The position numbers and the translations under genes were made by a program. Under the pieces are notes generated by a model. That model did not search any database, was not told the origin of the DNA, and saw nothing but the letters and a program-made list of their open reading frames with translations. A DNA stretch of 64,000 nucleotides from CATQHL01 sp965242895 (lineage in GTDB: Bacteria > Actinomycetota > Acidimicrobiia > Acidimicrobiales > CATQHL01): positions 2,480,001 through 2,544,000 of the forward strand of contig OZ251507.1 of the NCBI GenBank assembly GCA_965242895.1, in the 5' to 3' direction. Each line of letters opens with the position of its first letter. The stretch's first letter is position 1. Positions 9,181 through 17,995 of this stretch are shown piece by piece.

Positions 9181-10041
9181 TTAGTACATGCTTCGCCGGG
9201 AACGCCGCCTGCGGTGGGCGAAGGCCGTTTCCATTCCGGAACCTGCGAAGTCGTCGGGTACTTGACCTGTGGTCGTGTACTGGTAGAGAGCGGTCTGGTA
9301 GATGCCGCTCATCGCTCCTACGAACGTGGTACCTGCTAGTCCTAGGATGATTCCTACTGTTATCCCGAGGGGCAGGAAGACGAACCCGAGGAGTGTCCCA
9401 AGAAGGATGCCGGGCAGGGCGGCTAGAAATCCGACTATGGCTAGACCTGCCTGGGCCATTAGATTTTCACCCCAGGTGGACTTTAGGAGGTCTTTGGAGC
9501 GTTTGACTGCCTTGAAGCTCCCCAGGCCTTCCACGATTACGACCGGCATCACCAGGAAAGTCAGCACTCTCCAGGCCAGACCCAGGATAGAGCCGATGAT
9601 GTCCCCCAAGAAACCGACGCGGTCGCGGATGGCGTGTTCGATTGCGTCGATGATCGTTCCGACGATGAGAGTCAGGATTGCCCAGGAAGCGATTTTGCCC
9701 AGTCGTGAGCGCGCACCGGCTAGGGAACTTCGCACCGTGGGGTCGCCCCCGGTGAGCCTCTCATAGGCGCCGTGCACCAGCGCCCCTTTGAAGAAGTAGA
9801 TGGCGATGGAGCCCAGGATTGCCCCCAGAACGGTCAGAGCAATAGAGGGGCCGCTGATTTGAAACCCTTCCCAACCCACATTGGGGTCGAAGTCTATGAG
9901 ATAGATAAGCCCAAAAAGGATGCCTCCGATGGCAAACGGAGCCAAGACCCCCAAGAGCGGCAGAAGTAGGAGTTCTTGGTCCTTGCGAAGCACGTTCCAG
10001 GAGCGTTTGGCGAGTTCAAAAGATCGCGAAAAGTAGCCCAT
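9181..10041 (-). CDS. Integral membrane protein, DUF6159-like
   Basis: A 286-residue membrane protein with about six hydrophobic segments, among them ELLLLPLLGVLAPFAIGGI, SIALTVLGAILGSIAIYFF and a glycine-rich C-terminal pair. The opening MGYFSRSFELAKRSWNVLR, an amphipathic helix before the first membrane segment, is typical of the DUF6159 family as I remember it. The tail is strongly basic (RRRRSRRS), which favours a cytoplasmic C-terminus. A perfect ribosome site, AAGGAGGA on the minus strand (10048-10055), supports the ATG at 10041. Function is not known for the family. It converges on the RCC1 array and shares no operon with it. Confidence 0.7.
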   Translation of the reverse strand: MGYFSRSFELAKRSWNVLRKDQELLLLPLLGVLAPFAIGGILFGLIYLIDFDPNVGWEGFQISGPSIALTVLGAILGSIAIYFFKGALVHGAYERLTGGDPTVRSSLAGARSRLGKIASWAILTLIVGTIIDAIEHAIRDRVGFLGDIIGSILGLAWRVLTFLVMPVVIVEGLGSFKAVKRSKDLLKSTWGENLMAQAGLAIVGFLAALPGILLGTLLGFVFLPLGITVGIILGLAGTTFVGAMSGIYQTALYQYTTTGQVPDDFAGSGMETAFAHRRRRSRRSMY

Positions 10042-10230
10042 CCAGTTTCCTCCTTGGCGTTTCGGGTTGCTTTCCCTGACAGATGTTGCGACTGTCAGCC
10101 TAGTTCAAAGTCGACTCAATCGGGGTCATTGCCCAAGGAGCGCCGTGTCAGCCCTAGCAGTGTTGCGCGACTTAGCGGAAGCGTCTACCACCAGACCGGC
10201 TAGCCGACGCCGGCAAGGGACGCCGCTGCC

Positions 10231-11220
10231 TCAGGCGTTGACGTCGACCACGAGGCGTCCGCGTACCTTGCCGTCCAGAATGTCGGAGGCGGCCTGCGGA
10301 ACCTCTTCGAGGGAAATCTCGCGGGTCATAAGCGACAGCTTGTCCCGATCAAGTTCGCTGGTGAGGCGGCTCCAGGCTTCGTCCCGCACCTCGGGCGGTT
10401 CGTAGACGCAGTTGACGCCCAGCAGCGACACCCTCCTAAGAATGAAGGGCATCACCGTCGTGGAGAGCTTTGACCCTCCGGCCAGGCCGCAGGCCGCGAC
10501 AGCGCCGCGGATCTTGGTGGCGGCCAGGAGGTTGGCCAGGGTGTCGCCGCCGACGGTGTCTACCCCTGCTGCCCAGAGAGGCTTTGCCAGCGGTCTCCGT
10601 TCGGCTTCGCTCAACCGCTCCCGCTCGATGACGTCAGCCGCCCCTAATTGCCGCAGGTAGACGCCTTCGCTGTCGGCTCTTCCGGTCGAGGCGGTCACCT
10701 CGTAGCCGAGCTCGGCCAGGACAGACACCGCCACGCTTCCCACGCCTCCCGCGGCCCCGGTGACCACCACAGGGCCGCTGGAGGAGGTGACGCCGTGACG
10801 CTCCAGCGCCATGACGCAGAGCATGGCCGTGTATCCGGCTGTGCCTATCGCCGCCGCCCAGCGGGCGTCCACGCCTGCGGGCAGGCGGGTGAGCCATTCG
10901 GGGCGCAGACGCGCCTTCTGGGCCATCCCCCCCCAGTGCTGCTCGCCGATCCCCCAGCCGTTCACGGTCACCAGGTCTCCGGGCGACCAGTCCGGGTGGG
11001 AGGAGGTCTCCACGCTCCCGGCCAGGTCGATCCCTGGCACCATCGGCCATTCCCGCACGATCGGCGCTCCGTCGCGAATGGCCATGCCGTCCTTGTAGTT
11101 GAGCGTGGAATAGTCCACACTCACTGTCACCTCGCCTTCTGGCAGTTCGTCTTCGGATAGATCGACGACCGTCGCGGAAGGGCGGTCGGGGCCTTTGTTC
11201 AGCAGCAGTGCGCGAAACAT
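10231..11220 (-). CDS. acuI: Zinc-free MDR oxidoreductase, acrylyl-CoA reductase type (AcuI/YhdH)
   Basis: A 329-residue medium-chain dehydrogenase/reductase of the AcuI/YhdH family, which reduces acrylyl-CoA to propionyl-CoA with NADPH. Family landmarks: YSTLNYKDGMAI near residue 40, PGIDLAGSV near 65, VNGWGIGEQHWGG near 110, IGTAGYTAMLCV near 145, and the Rossmann motif VTGAAGGVGSVAVSVL near 175. Zinc-binding residues of alcohol dehydrogenases are absent, as expected. An AGGAGG just before the ATG at 11220 supports the start. In marine bacteria AcuI detoxifies acrylate made from DMSP; whether that applies here cannot be told because no DMSP lyase or demethylase is nearby. Confident on family, less so on substrate. 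Confidence 0.85.
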   Translation of the reverse strand: MFRALLLNKGPDRPSATVVDLSEDELPEGEVTVSVDYSTLNYKDGMAIRDGAPIVREWPMVPGIDLAGSVETSSHPDWSPGDLVTVNGWGIGEQHWGGMAQKARLRPEWLTRLPAGVDARWAAAIGTAGYTAMLCVMALERHGVTSSSGPVVVTGAAGGVGSVAVSVLAELGYEVTASTGRADSEGVYLRQLGAADVIERERLSEAERRPLAKPLWAAGVDTVGGDTLANLLAATKIRGAVAACGLAGGSKLSTTVMPFILRRVSLLGVNCVYEPPEVRDEAWSRLTSELDRDKLSLMTREISLEEVPQAASDILDGKVRGRLVVDVNA

Positions 11221-11416
11221 TCGAACCTCCTCTGGGGTGGATTGGGGTGCGGAGTCGGCATCATCCTAGGCTGAGGTTACGTTGAGGCTCGCCGGCGCTC
11301 TACTAGTGGGCAGGCTGGCCGGCTAGTGGGCAACCCTCTGCCTAGTGTGGCTAGCGGTCTGGCTAGTACCCCTGCTCGTCAGCCGCCTGCCCGACCAGCG
11401 GCAACCCCCCCTCTGC

Positions 11417-12484
11417 TTAGGACACGACCAGTCCCTGGATTTCGGCGACTTTCGCGTATATCGAAGAGGTTCGGGTGACGATGCCGAGCGGCCCGGTCGA
11501 GTTCACGAGTCCGGTGGAGATGAAAGTGCCGACGAACGTGACCGTGGCGCTGATCTTGTAACGGCCTCCCGGCTTGCGGGCGGAGGAATGCCTGTAGGTG
11601 TAGGAGCAGGTGCTGCCGAACTCCCCGGAACCGCCCAGCCAGGGATTCCCTGGCCCTAGGCAGGTGATCCTTTCGCCGTTGCCCATATTCCACGTGACGT
11701 GGGTGGGCGTGGCGTTCATGGTCACCGTCAGTCCTGGCAGGGAGACCATGCGGGTGTAGGTGCGCCAGTAGGAGGGCGACAGCCAGAGCCAGGTCGGGGT
11801 GTGCACCAGCAGACCGGAGGAAGCCCGCGGGGATGTGTGGATTCTCGGAGGGGGCGGGTTCAGCAGTCCGCGGGCGATGGAGGTGATCTCCTGCGTCGTC
11901 GGTAGTGTGTAAGGGACGATGTCGTCCGGCCCGTAGGTAATCGTGTACCTATTGCCGAGGAGGTCGCAGTAGTCCTGGTAGTAGAGGCCGTTCCGGAACG
12001 TCATGGGTCCGCAGGTGTGCAGCGTTCCGGGCGGGTCGGAGCTGGGCTGCGAGGGTTTCTTTTGCCGGACGGTCAGTTCGGTGCAGAGCTTTTCGTCGGT
12101 GCAGACCTCGACGCCGCCCTCCATCGCCGCCACCCTCTCCACGGAAAACAGGACGCTGCCCGCAAAGACAGAGAGAGCGGTCAGGGCCGCCATAGTCATG
12201 GTCTTGGAGGAGAGTTTCCCGGAGCGCCCGGATCGTCCGGAGCGCCGCGGCGCTCCAGATGCTCGCCTCCGGCCCGACGTCCTCCGCTTTACCTGGAGGT
12301 GGTGGCCGAATCGGTCGACTCGGTGTCGGTCTGTCGGACGTTTGTTCTCCCTGTGCGCTGATTGCCGCGCGGACTTGTTTACGGGTCTGCCTGGCCTGTC
12401 TGGCCTGTCGGGTCTGCCTGTTGATCCGCCTGATCCGCCTGATCCGCCGGAGGCGCTGCCCCGTCGCTGATTTGTAGTACGCAT
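11417..12484 (-). CDS. Exported PKD-like protein of unknown function
   Basis: A 355-residue protein with a long basic, low-complexity start (Gly/Ser repeats then RPDRPDRPGRP), one hydrophobic segment at about residues 95-120 (MTMAALTALSVFAGSVLFS) that should act as signal or anchor, and an extracellular part. The latter has the pattern VTWNMGNGERITCLG followed by CSYTYRHSSA and ISATVTFVG, which resembles PKD-like domains of actinobacterial exported proteins found beside Flp-pilus or secretion genes. Cysteines at CTDEKLC and CGPM/DYC may pair. The ATG at 12484 follows a purine-rich AAAGGAAAGGAAG. Its first 106 bases overlap the end of the upstream gene in another frame. Confidence 0.6.
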   Translation of the reverse strand: MRTTNQRRGSASGGSGGSGGSTGRPDRPDRPGRPVNKSARQSAHRENKRPTDRHRVDRFGHHLQVKRRTSGRRRASGAPRRSGRSGRSGKLSSKTMTMAALTALSVFAGSVLFSVERVAAMEGGVEVCTDEKLCTELTVRQKKPSQPSSDPPGTLHTCGPMTFRNGLYYQDYCDLLGNRYTITYGPDDIVPYTLPTTQEITSIARGLLNPPPPRIHTSPRASSGLLVHTPTWLWLSPSYWRTYTRMVSLPGLTVTMNATPTHVTWNMGNGERITCLGPGNPWLGGSGEFGSTCSYTYRHSSARKPGGRYKISATVTFVGTFISTGLVNSTGPLGIVTRTSSIYAKVAEIQGLVVS

Positions 12485-13545
12485 CCTTCTTCCTTTCCTT
12501 TGTAGATTGCCTGTTGAAACACTTCAGAGACCTGCCATCCCGCGTCCGTCAAATACATGAGACCTCTGTTGACCACGGTTGCTGTCTCGTCGTTCAGGAC
12601 AACTCCGGTGTTCACGTCGTAGACGGAGGCGTTGTCGACAATGCAGTCCACGATCTCGGCGTAGCCGCCCGCCCACTTGTCGATGAAGACCAGGCGCCCT
12701 TCTCCGTGGGAGTCTTCGAAGTGCAGAGCCAGTCCTCGAGCGGCGCGTTCGCTCAGCACGTTCTTGGCGCGGCTCAGGATGGGTTCGCCGGCGTAGAGGT
12801 GAAGCCTTGCTCCTTGGGGGTCGACCGGGTGCGTGCTGGCGCTCCAGTAGTTCTCCCAGAAACTCAGGTAGACGCCGAGAACGGCGGCCTTCACCGCCGG
12901 GGCGGGGTCGTCGTCCAAGCCTGCGGCGTAGAGGACGACAGGGCCTTCCCTAGGCGGAGGTTGGCCGGAGGATTCGACTTCGACTGGAGTCCAGGGGGTG
13001 CCGGACGTTCCTCCTGTCCAGGGGGTGCCCTTGGCGGACGGACTCCAGGGCTGCACTAGTGGTTCGGAGTCTGCCCCTCGGGCGTCTGCCTCGACGTCAG
13101 CGGCGTCTAGAGAATCCGTCGGGGAGGAGACGGTCGGGGAGGGGTCAGCCGGGGCGGAACTCTCGGGGGAGGATTTTGTTGATTGGGGCTCGGCCGGCTC
13201 GGCCGGCTCGCCGTAGCCGCCGGAGGCTTCAGGCGTGAGCGGCTGTCGAGTTTCCGCAGACGCCCCCCGACCTGACTCCGCCTCCTGCCGACCTCCTGCG
13301 GCGGAGGATGCGCTGTCGCCCACGGCAGAGAACGCCGAAGGGTGGTCGACTGGGGAGGGATCGGATCCCGCCGCGCCCACCAGCGCACAGCCCGACACGG
13401 CGGCCAGGGCTGCTGTCGCACAGATTGCCAGCAGCCGCCTGCAGATATCCAGCAGCCACCTGCGTCGTCGCCGCGGCTTCGTCTTTGACAGGCGCTTCCG
13501 CTGTTTGGTAGCGCAGGCAGCCAGCAGCGCCCTGCGTCGTGGCAA
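12379..13545 (-). CDS. Putative lipoprotein with an NTF2-like C-terminal half
   Basis: A 388-residue protein whose lipobox VSGC (cysteine about residue 53) follows an arginine-rich n-region and the hydrophobic LLAICATAALAA. Residues 60-200 are a Ser/Pro/Glu-rich tether with short repeats. The rest (YLSFWENYWSAS, GARLHLYAG, LMYLTDAGWQVSEVFQ) has the helix-plus-sheet pattern of small NTF2-like modules seen in actinobacterial surface proteins; that assignment is tentative. The tail is the repeat DQADQADQQADPTGQTGQ, which overlaps the start of the next gene and ends 106 bases inside it. The start is a TTG at 13545, with no clear ribosome site, so the true start is uncertain. The pair is probably one operon. 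Confidence 0.55.
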   Translation of the reverse strand: MPRRRALLAACATKQRKRLSKTKPRRRRRWLLDICRRLLAICATAALAAVSGCALVGAAGSDPSPVDHPSAFSAVGDSASSAAGGRQEAESGRGASAETRQPLTPEASGGYGEPAEPAEPQSTKSSPESSAPADPSPTVSSPTDSLDAADVEADARGADSEPLVQPWSPSAKGTPWTGGTSGTPWTPVEVESSGQPPPREGPVVLYAAGLDDDPAPAVKAAVLGVYLSFWENYWSASTHPVDPQGARLHLYAGEPILSRAKNVLSERAARGLALHFEDSHGEGRLVFIDKWAGGYAEIVDCIVDNASVYDVNTGVVLNDETATVVNRGLMYLTDAGWQVSEVFQQAIYKGKEEGCVLQISDGAAPPADQADQADQQADPTGQTGQADP

Positions 13546-13654
13546 TGCCGTCTTTGAGTGAGGGATAGTAATTTTTCGGATATTTCATGTTATCTCATTA
13601 ATTTTTAAGTGACAACCTGTTTCAAAGGGAATTTCAAGATTCGATTTCGGGAAT

Positions 13655-13765
13655 TTCAGGATTAGCGGGGTGCTTCAGTTCAGGATTAGCGGGGTGCTCA
13701 GTTCGGGCTCAGGGGTGATCCAGTTCGGGCTCCACGTGCTTCAGTTCGGGCTCCACATAGGACAC
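13655..13765. repeat. Short tandem repeats at the 3' end of the CDF transporter gene
   Basis: CAGGATTAGCGGGGTGCT occurs twice (near 13660 and 13680), followed by several copies of CAGTTCGGGCTC. The latter run into the coding region and supply the transporter's last residues, VEPELKHVEPELDHP. The repeats therefore extend a protein in frame. Confidence 0.7.
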
Positions 13766-14641
13766 CGTTTCATACGGCACCGCTTCTTGGAGCTGAGCTT
13801 GGATGTCGTCCACCACTTCTGCGGTCTCGACCATGGAGAGGTCGGGTTCGAAAAGCACCTTCAGACCCACGAGCAGCTTGTCGGGGCCTATGTGCTGAGT
13901 GCGCATGTGTATCACTTCCCGCACCCCAGGCACGGCTTTCGCCGTCTCCAGAAGTTTCTTGCGATGCTCCGGCAGCGCCCCTTCCCCTATCAGCAGGCTT
14001 TGCATTTCGATGGCGAGCACGATGGCTATCAGCCCCAGCAGAATTCCGATGGAGAGCGTGCCGATCCCGTCCCAGACGGGATTGCCGGTCAACTTCGCAA
14101 GCAGCACAGCCGCTAGAGCCAGGATCAGTCCGAGCAGAGCACCGAGGTCTTCCAGCACCACCACGGGGAGTTCAGGGCTGCGGCTGCGACGGATGAACGA
14201 CCACCACCCCTGCTTTCCTCGCACCTTGTTGGATTCCTTGATCGCCAGCCTGAAAGAGAAGCCCTCCAGCACGATGCCGAACAGCAGGATGCCCACCGCC
14301 CACCAGAGGTTCTTGATCTCGTGGGGGTGGCGTATCTTGTTGATGCCCTCAAAGGTGGCGTAGCCGGCGCCTAGGGCAAACAGCACCACCGAGACTACGA
14401 ACGCCCAGAAATAGCGCTCTCTTCCGTATCCGAACGGATGTTCTTGGGTGGGCGGCTTGCGGGCTCGCCGCATACCCAGCAGCAGCAGAGCCTGGTTGCC
14501 GCTGTCGGCCAGTGAGTGGATTCCTTCGGCGAGAAGGGAGGACGAGCGCGTCACCACGAACCCTGCGATCTTGGCCACGGCGATGCCCAGGTTGGCCAAG
14601 AGAGCGGCGATTACTGATTTCAATCCTCCCTGTGCAGCCAT
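13709..14641 (-). CDS. Cation diffusion facilitator (CDF) family metal transporter
   Basis: A 310-residue CDF protein, which would export divalent metal ions (Zn, Fe, Mn or Co) in exchange for protons. N-terminal membrane half: LLANLGIAVAKIAGFVV, the metal-site segment EGIHSLADSGNQALLLLG, the family loop EHPFGYGRERYFWAF and two further segments to about residue 190. A cytoplasmic domain follows, with a ferredoxin-like pattern (GVREVIHMRTQHIGPDKLLV). The HSLAD motif supplies the histidine and aspartate of the second helix, closer to the SLC30A9 branch than to E. coli FieF. AAGGAGGA eight bases before the ATG at 14641 fixes the start. The C-terminus is extended by a repeat. Metal specificity cannot be read from the sequence. 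Confidence 0.85.
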   Translation of the reverse strand: MAAQGGLKSVIAALLANLGIAVAKIAGFVVTRSSSLLAEGIHSLADSGNQALLLLGMRRARKPPTQEHPFGYGRERYFWAFVVSVVLFALGAGYATFEGINKIRHPHEIKNLWWAVGILLFGIVLEGFSFRLAIKESNKVRGKQGWWSFIRRSRSPELPVVVLEDLGALLGLILALAAVLLAKLTGNPVWDGIGTLSIGILLGLIAIVLAIEMQSLLIGEGALPEHRKKLLETAKAVPGVREVIHMRTQHIGPDKLLVGLKVLFEPDLSMVETAEVVDDIQAQLQEAVPYETVSYVEPELKHVEPELDHP

Positions 14642-14654
14642 GTAGGTGTCCTCC

Positions 14655-14815
14655 TTAAATCCTTAAAGTTGTCCGAATTTTGTCCGATGCCACCCCAGCC
14701 ACTTGACTAGTCGAGAGCGTGACACCTTATATCTTTAAAGTTGTCCGAATTTTGTCCGGTGCTGTCCGATGCTCACTCTTTTGTCCGGTGCTGTCCGATG
14801 CTCCCTTTGGCCTGA
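14655..14815. repeat. Spacer with TTGTCCG repeats
   Basis: The divergent spacer between the CDF gene and the enoyl-CoA hydratase gene carries TTAAAGTTGTCCGAATTTTG twice (near 14665 and 14735) and then several TTGTCCGGTGCTGTCCGATG units (near 14750-14805). Similar GTTGTCC units recur at 46620-46755 between gap and pgk. Any promoter for either gene would lie within these repeats; I see no convincing one. Confidence 0.65.
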
Positions 14816-14856
14816 TGCCCGCCTGCTCAACCGCTGTGCGGCATTAGGCTAATCGT

Positions 14857-15783
14857 GTGGAATCGCCGCTGAGCGCACCGAGCGCGCCGCTGAGCACGTC
14901 GCTGAGCGCGCCGCCGGAGGTGTCAGGAGCACTCGTCCGTGAGGAGAGGGGCGGCCACGGAGCCGCCTGGGTGTTTCTCGACAATCCGAAGCGACGCAAC
15001 CCCTTGAGTCTGGAGGTGCTGCGTACGCTCACGGCCAAGCTGAAGTCCCTGGCCGTAGACGAGGAGGTGAGGGTGATCGTGCTGGCGGGCGCTCACCCGG
15101 CTTTCAGCGCCGGACACGACTTAGCAGAGATGATCGACCGGCCGGATCCTTTTTACGAGGAGCTCTTCGGCGCCTGCTGCGAGTTGATGTCCGCCATTCG
15201 GGGGACTCCTCAGCCTGTGATCGCCTGCGTGGACGGAGCGGCTACGGCGGCTGGATGCCAGCTGGCGGCGGCCTGTGACCTGGCCGTGGCCAGCGACCGC
15301 AGCATCTTCTCCACCCCGGGCGTGCGTATCGGTCTTTTCTGCTCCACTCCCATGGTGCCGGTCACCCGTGCGGTCGGACGCAAGCGTTCCATGGAGATGC
15401 TGCTGCTGGGGGAGCCCATTGACGCGGCCACGGCGCTGCGCTGGGGGCTCATCAACAGGGTGGTGCCTGCTGAGGATCTGCGTTCTTGCGTGGAGGAGCT
15501 TGCCGCCAAGCTCGCCCGCTTCTGTCCGGAGACCTTGGCGATCGGGAAGCAGGCTTTCTACTCCCAGGTGGACATGACGGAAACTCAGGCCTATGAGCGC
15601 ACCCTGGAGGTCATGTCGGCGAACGCTGCCGCCCCCTTTGCCCAGGAGGGGATGCGGGCGTTCCTAGACAAGCGGCTGAGCGCTCAGCCCGCCCCCGCTG
15701 TGCCGCCCGCCCCCGCTGTGCCGCCAGCCGCCCCTGCCGCCCAGCCCTCGGCGCCCCCGAACCGCCGAGCCTCACCCGCTTGA
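14857..15783 (+). CDS. Enoyl-CoA hydratase/isomerase family protein, ECHDC3-like
   Basis: A 308-residue crotonase-fold protein. Oxyanion-hole segments are seen in AFSAGHDLAEM (about residue 85) and DGAATAAGCQLAAACDLAVA (about 130). The signature TPGVRIGLFCSTP is that of the mitochondrial ECHDC3 group rather than classical enoyl-CoA hydratase, and the two catalytic glutamates of the latter are not evident, so hydratase activity is doubtful. Both ends are odd: the N-terminus (LSAPSAPLSTSLSAPPE) and the C-terminus (PAPAVPPAPAVPPAAP) are in-frame repeats outside the fold. The start is a GTG; a later start is possible because the first 25 residues are repeat. Its stop overlaps the ATG of map (TGATG), so the two are probably co-translated. 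Confidence 0.8.
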   Translation: MESPLSAPSAPLSTSLSAPPEVSGALVREERGGHGAAWVFLDNPKRRNPLSLEVLRTLTAKLKSLAVDEEVRVIVLAGAHPAFSAGHDLAEMIDRPDPFYEELFGACCELMSAIRGTPQPVIACVDGAATAAGCQLAAACDLAVASDRSIFSTPGVRIGLFCSTPMVPVTRAVGRKRSMEMLLLGEPIDAATALRWGLINRVVPAEDLRSCVEELAAKLARFCPETLAIGKQAFYSQVDMTETQAYERTLEVMSANAAAPFAQEGMRAFLDKRLSAQPAPAVPPAPAVPPAAPAAQPSAPPNRRASPA

Positions 15784-16724
15784 TGGCCAAGAGAAAACGG
15801 CGAGCGTCTCGCTCTTCGGCTGTGCGCCCGGGCATTGTCGCAGCCGCCTTGCCGGTGCCTGCACGCATCGTCCGCCCTCCCTACGTCCTCTCGCCGGGCG
15901 GCGAGCCGGGTCTTCCCAGGATGAGTCTGGTGCGCACCGACAAAGAGATCGAGGCCATGCGCCGAGCCGGCTCGATCGCCGCTGAAGTCCTGATGGCCGT
16001 GGGCGGCCTCGTGGCGCCGGGCGTCACCACCGACGCTCTGGATCAGGCAGCTCACGAGGAGGCAATTGCTCGGGGGGCCTATCCCAGTCCGCTTGGCTAC
16101 AGGGGGTTTCCGAAGTCGATCTGCACGTCGGTGAACGAGGTCATCTGCCACGGCATACCCGACAGCCGACCGCTGGCGGAAGGCGACATTCTGAACATCG
16201 ACGTGACCGTCTACGTAGACGGCGTGCACGGAGACACGTCTTCGATGTTCTATGCGGGCGAACCCGACGGAGACAGCCGCCGGCTGGTGCAGGGAACGAG
16301 AGACGCCCTCTTTGCGGCCATCGAGGCGGTGCGCCCCGGCGCTGAGGTGTGCTCTATCGGAAAGGCCGTGGATTCGGTGGCCAGACCCCTAGGACTAGGC
16401 GTGGTGCGGGAGTTCGTGGGCCACTCAGTGGGCACGGACTTTCACGGCAGGCTGCAGATTCCCCACTACTACGACTCTCGCAACGACGAGCGGCTTCCGG
16501 AGGGTGCGACCTTCACGATAGAGCCCATGCTCACCCTGGGCAGGCCGAGCGTAGATCTCTGGGACGACAACTGGACGGCCGTCACGCTCGACGGATCGCG
16601 CTCCGCCCAGTTCGAGCACACCCTCCTGGTCACGGCGGAGGGTGTGGAAATCCTGACGCTAGACCCCCAGGGCCGTTCCGCTCACGACGCTCACTCGGCC
16701 TGGGAACCAGCGAGCCTTACGTAG
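15783..16724 (+). CDS. map: Methionine aminopeptidase, type I
   Basis: A 313-residue metalloenzyme that removes the initiator methionine from new proteins. The five metal ligands are in place: two aspartates in NIDVTVYVDGVHGD, the histidine in VGHSVGTDFHG, the glutamate in FTIEPML and the last in AQFEHTLLVT. The N-terminal extension RPGIVAAALPVPARIVRPPY resembles the proline-rich extension of actinobacterial MapB-type enzymes, which supports the ATG at 15783. This codon overlaps the TGA of the preceding gene. The 3' end overlaps the convergent DUF1844-like gene by 34 bases. Confidence 0.93.
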   Translation: MAKRKRRASRSSAVRPGIVAAALPVPARIVRPPYVLSPGGEPGLPRMSLVRTDKEIEAMRRAGSIAAEVLMAVGGLVAPGVTTDALDQAAHEEAIARGAYPSPLGYRGFPKSICTSVNEVICHGIPDSRPLAEGDILNIDVTVYVDGVHGDTSSMFYAGEPDGDSRRLVQGTRDALFAAIEAVRPGAEVCSIGKAVDSVARPLGLGVVREFVGHSVGTDFHGRLQIPHYYDSRNDERLPEGATFTIEPMLTLGRPSVDLWDDNWTAVTLDGSRSAQFEHTLLVTAEGVEILTLDPQGRSAHDAHSAWEPASLT

Positions 16725-17125
16725 AGCATCTGCAGGTTCGAACGGGCGTCCCGCAGGGCGGGCTCGTTGTCTCCCAGACGTCCTTGGAGGGCGTCGAGCA
16801 CCGCCCCCAATGCGTCGATTGCCAGACGCGCCTGCGCCAGCCTGGGTTCCTGGGCGGTCAGGTGTATGGCGGCCAACTCGTAGAAGCCGAACAGATGGTT
16901 GGCGACCACCGCCTCGGCGGGCGCCGACGCCAGCTGTTCTCGTGCGGCGGCCAGTTCTTTGGCGAGCGCTTCGGCCTGCTCGCGCTCCTCGGGCGACATC
17001 TCTTCGAGCTGAGCCCTGGTGGCCGAATCCATGTCTTCAAAGGAAGAGTCGGGGTCGGACTCGGCTTGCTGGGCGTCGGCCGGTTTTCTTATCTCGTGCT
17101 CGCCTTGCGGCGTCCAAAGCGTCAT
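16691..17125 (-). CDS. DUF1844-like protein, small helical
   Basis: A 144-residue soluble protein. Residues 1-75 are acidic and probably coiled (EEMSPEEREQAEALAKELAA). The C-terminal 70 residues match the DUF1844 pattern: NHLFGFYELAAIHL, then ARLAIDALGAVLDALQGRLG, then LQMLYVRLAG. This family commonly sits next to infC in actinobacteria, as here, but diverges from it. GGAGGT lies 13 bases before the ATG at 17125. Function unknown; a role linked to translation is only suggested by the position. Confidence 0.7.
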   Translation of the reverse strand: MTLWTPQGEHEIRKPADAQQAESDPDSSFEDMDSATRAQLEEMSPEEREQAEALAKELAAAREQLASAPAEAVVANHLFGFYELAAIHLTAQEPRLAQARLAIDALGAVLDALQGRLGDNEPALRDARSNLQMLYVRLAGSQAE

Positions 17126-17467
17126 GTCTTGCCGAAATACCTCCGGGGGAGCGGACTAGCTTTTTCAGGGAGCGGACTTGCCTGCAGGAAGACGAGTCCG
17201 CAGATGCGGCTTCAGTTTCGAATGAATTGGTTCTAGAATGGTGTCTTGTCAGCTATGAGGGGCAGACGCACACTACTCTATTGTTGCATGCTTGTCGTCA
17301 GGACGCCGCTTTCCGCTGCACCCGTAGGCGCATAGTCGTCTTGGAAAACCGACCCTGCCGGATGATTCTTTGTTTCATCCTGAGAGGCATCTCCCCACAC
17401 CGAAAGAGAGGAATTCACTATTGCTGAGTGATAGGTCATAGCAAACGCGACCGGCTCCGGGCCGATC
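17126..17467 (+). promoter_or_regulatory. infC leader region
   Basis: About 340 bases separate the divergent DUF1844-like gene from infC. A TAGAAT at 17233-17238 could be a -10 box, but no good -35 accompanies it. A small inverted repeat, GGATGA at 17360-17365 and TCATCC at 17375-17380, lies in the probable leader, and TGATAG stops at 17429-17434 close the infC frame upstream. Leaders of IF3 operons are often regulated; the sequence here shows only weak structure. Confidence 0.35.
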
Positions 17468-17995
17468 ATGAACGAGGAAATCTTGTCAGAACGAGTCAGG
17501 TTGGTGGATGCTTCCGGCAAGCAGGTGGGCATTCGCACGCGGAACGAGGCGCTCTCAATCGCACAGTCTTTGGGTTTAGACCTTGTGGTCGTGGCAGAGA
17601 CGGCCACTCCTCCCGTATGTCGAATCATGGACTACGGGAAGTACAAGTACGAAGCCGTCCAGCGTGCTCGGGAGTCCCGCAAGAAGAGCACCAACACGGT
17701 GGTCAAGGAGATGAAGTACCGACCCAAGATCGGTCAAGGCGACTTCGACACTAAGACGCGCAAGGTGCGGAACTTCCTTTCGCAGGGGAACAGGGTGAAG
17801 GTGACCGTCATGTTCCGAGGGCGAGAGTCGCTTCACCCGGAGTTGGGGAAGCGGATATTGGACAGACTGGTAGAGGCCACTGTGGACGTAGCTCGTGTTG
17901 AGGTGGAGGCTCGCCTAGACGGACGCAACATGGTGATGCTGCTGAGCCCGTTGAAGCACAGGCAGGAAGTCGTCGAGGAAGCCGCCGAAGGCTGA
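17468..17995 (+). CDS. infC: Translation initiation factor IF-3
   Basis: A 175-residue protein of usual family length that binds the 30S subunit and checks the start codon and initiator tRNA. The N-domain begins MNEEILSERVRLVDASG and contains GLDLVVVAETATPPVCRIMD; the lysine-rich linker reads KYKYEAVQRARESRKK; the C-domain has VKEMKYRPKIGQGDFDTK and KVTVMFRGRE. The ATG at 17468 aligns with family starts, and no in-frame extension is possible beyond 17435 because of stops. Unlike E. coli infC, the start here is an ordinary ATG. It heads the run infC-rpmI-rplT-trmH-pheS-pheT. Confidence 0.95.
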   Translation: MNEEILSERVRLVDASGKQVGIRTRNEALSIAQSLGLDLVVVAETATPPVCRIMDYGKYKYEAVQRARESRKKSTNTVVKEMKYRPKIGQGDFDTKTRKVRNFLSQGNRVKVTVMFRGRESLHPELGKRILDRLVEATVDVARVEVEARLDGRNMVMLLSPLKHRQEVVEEAAEG

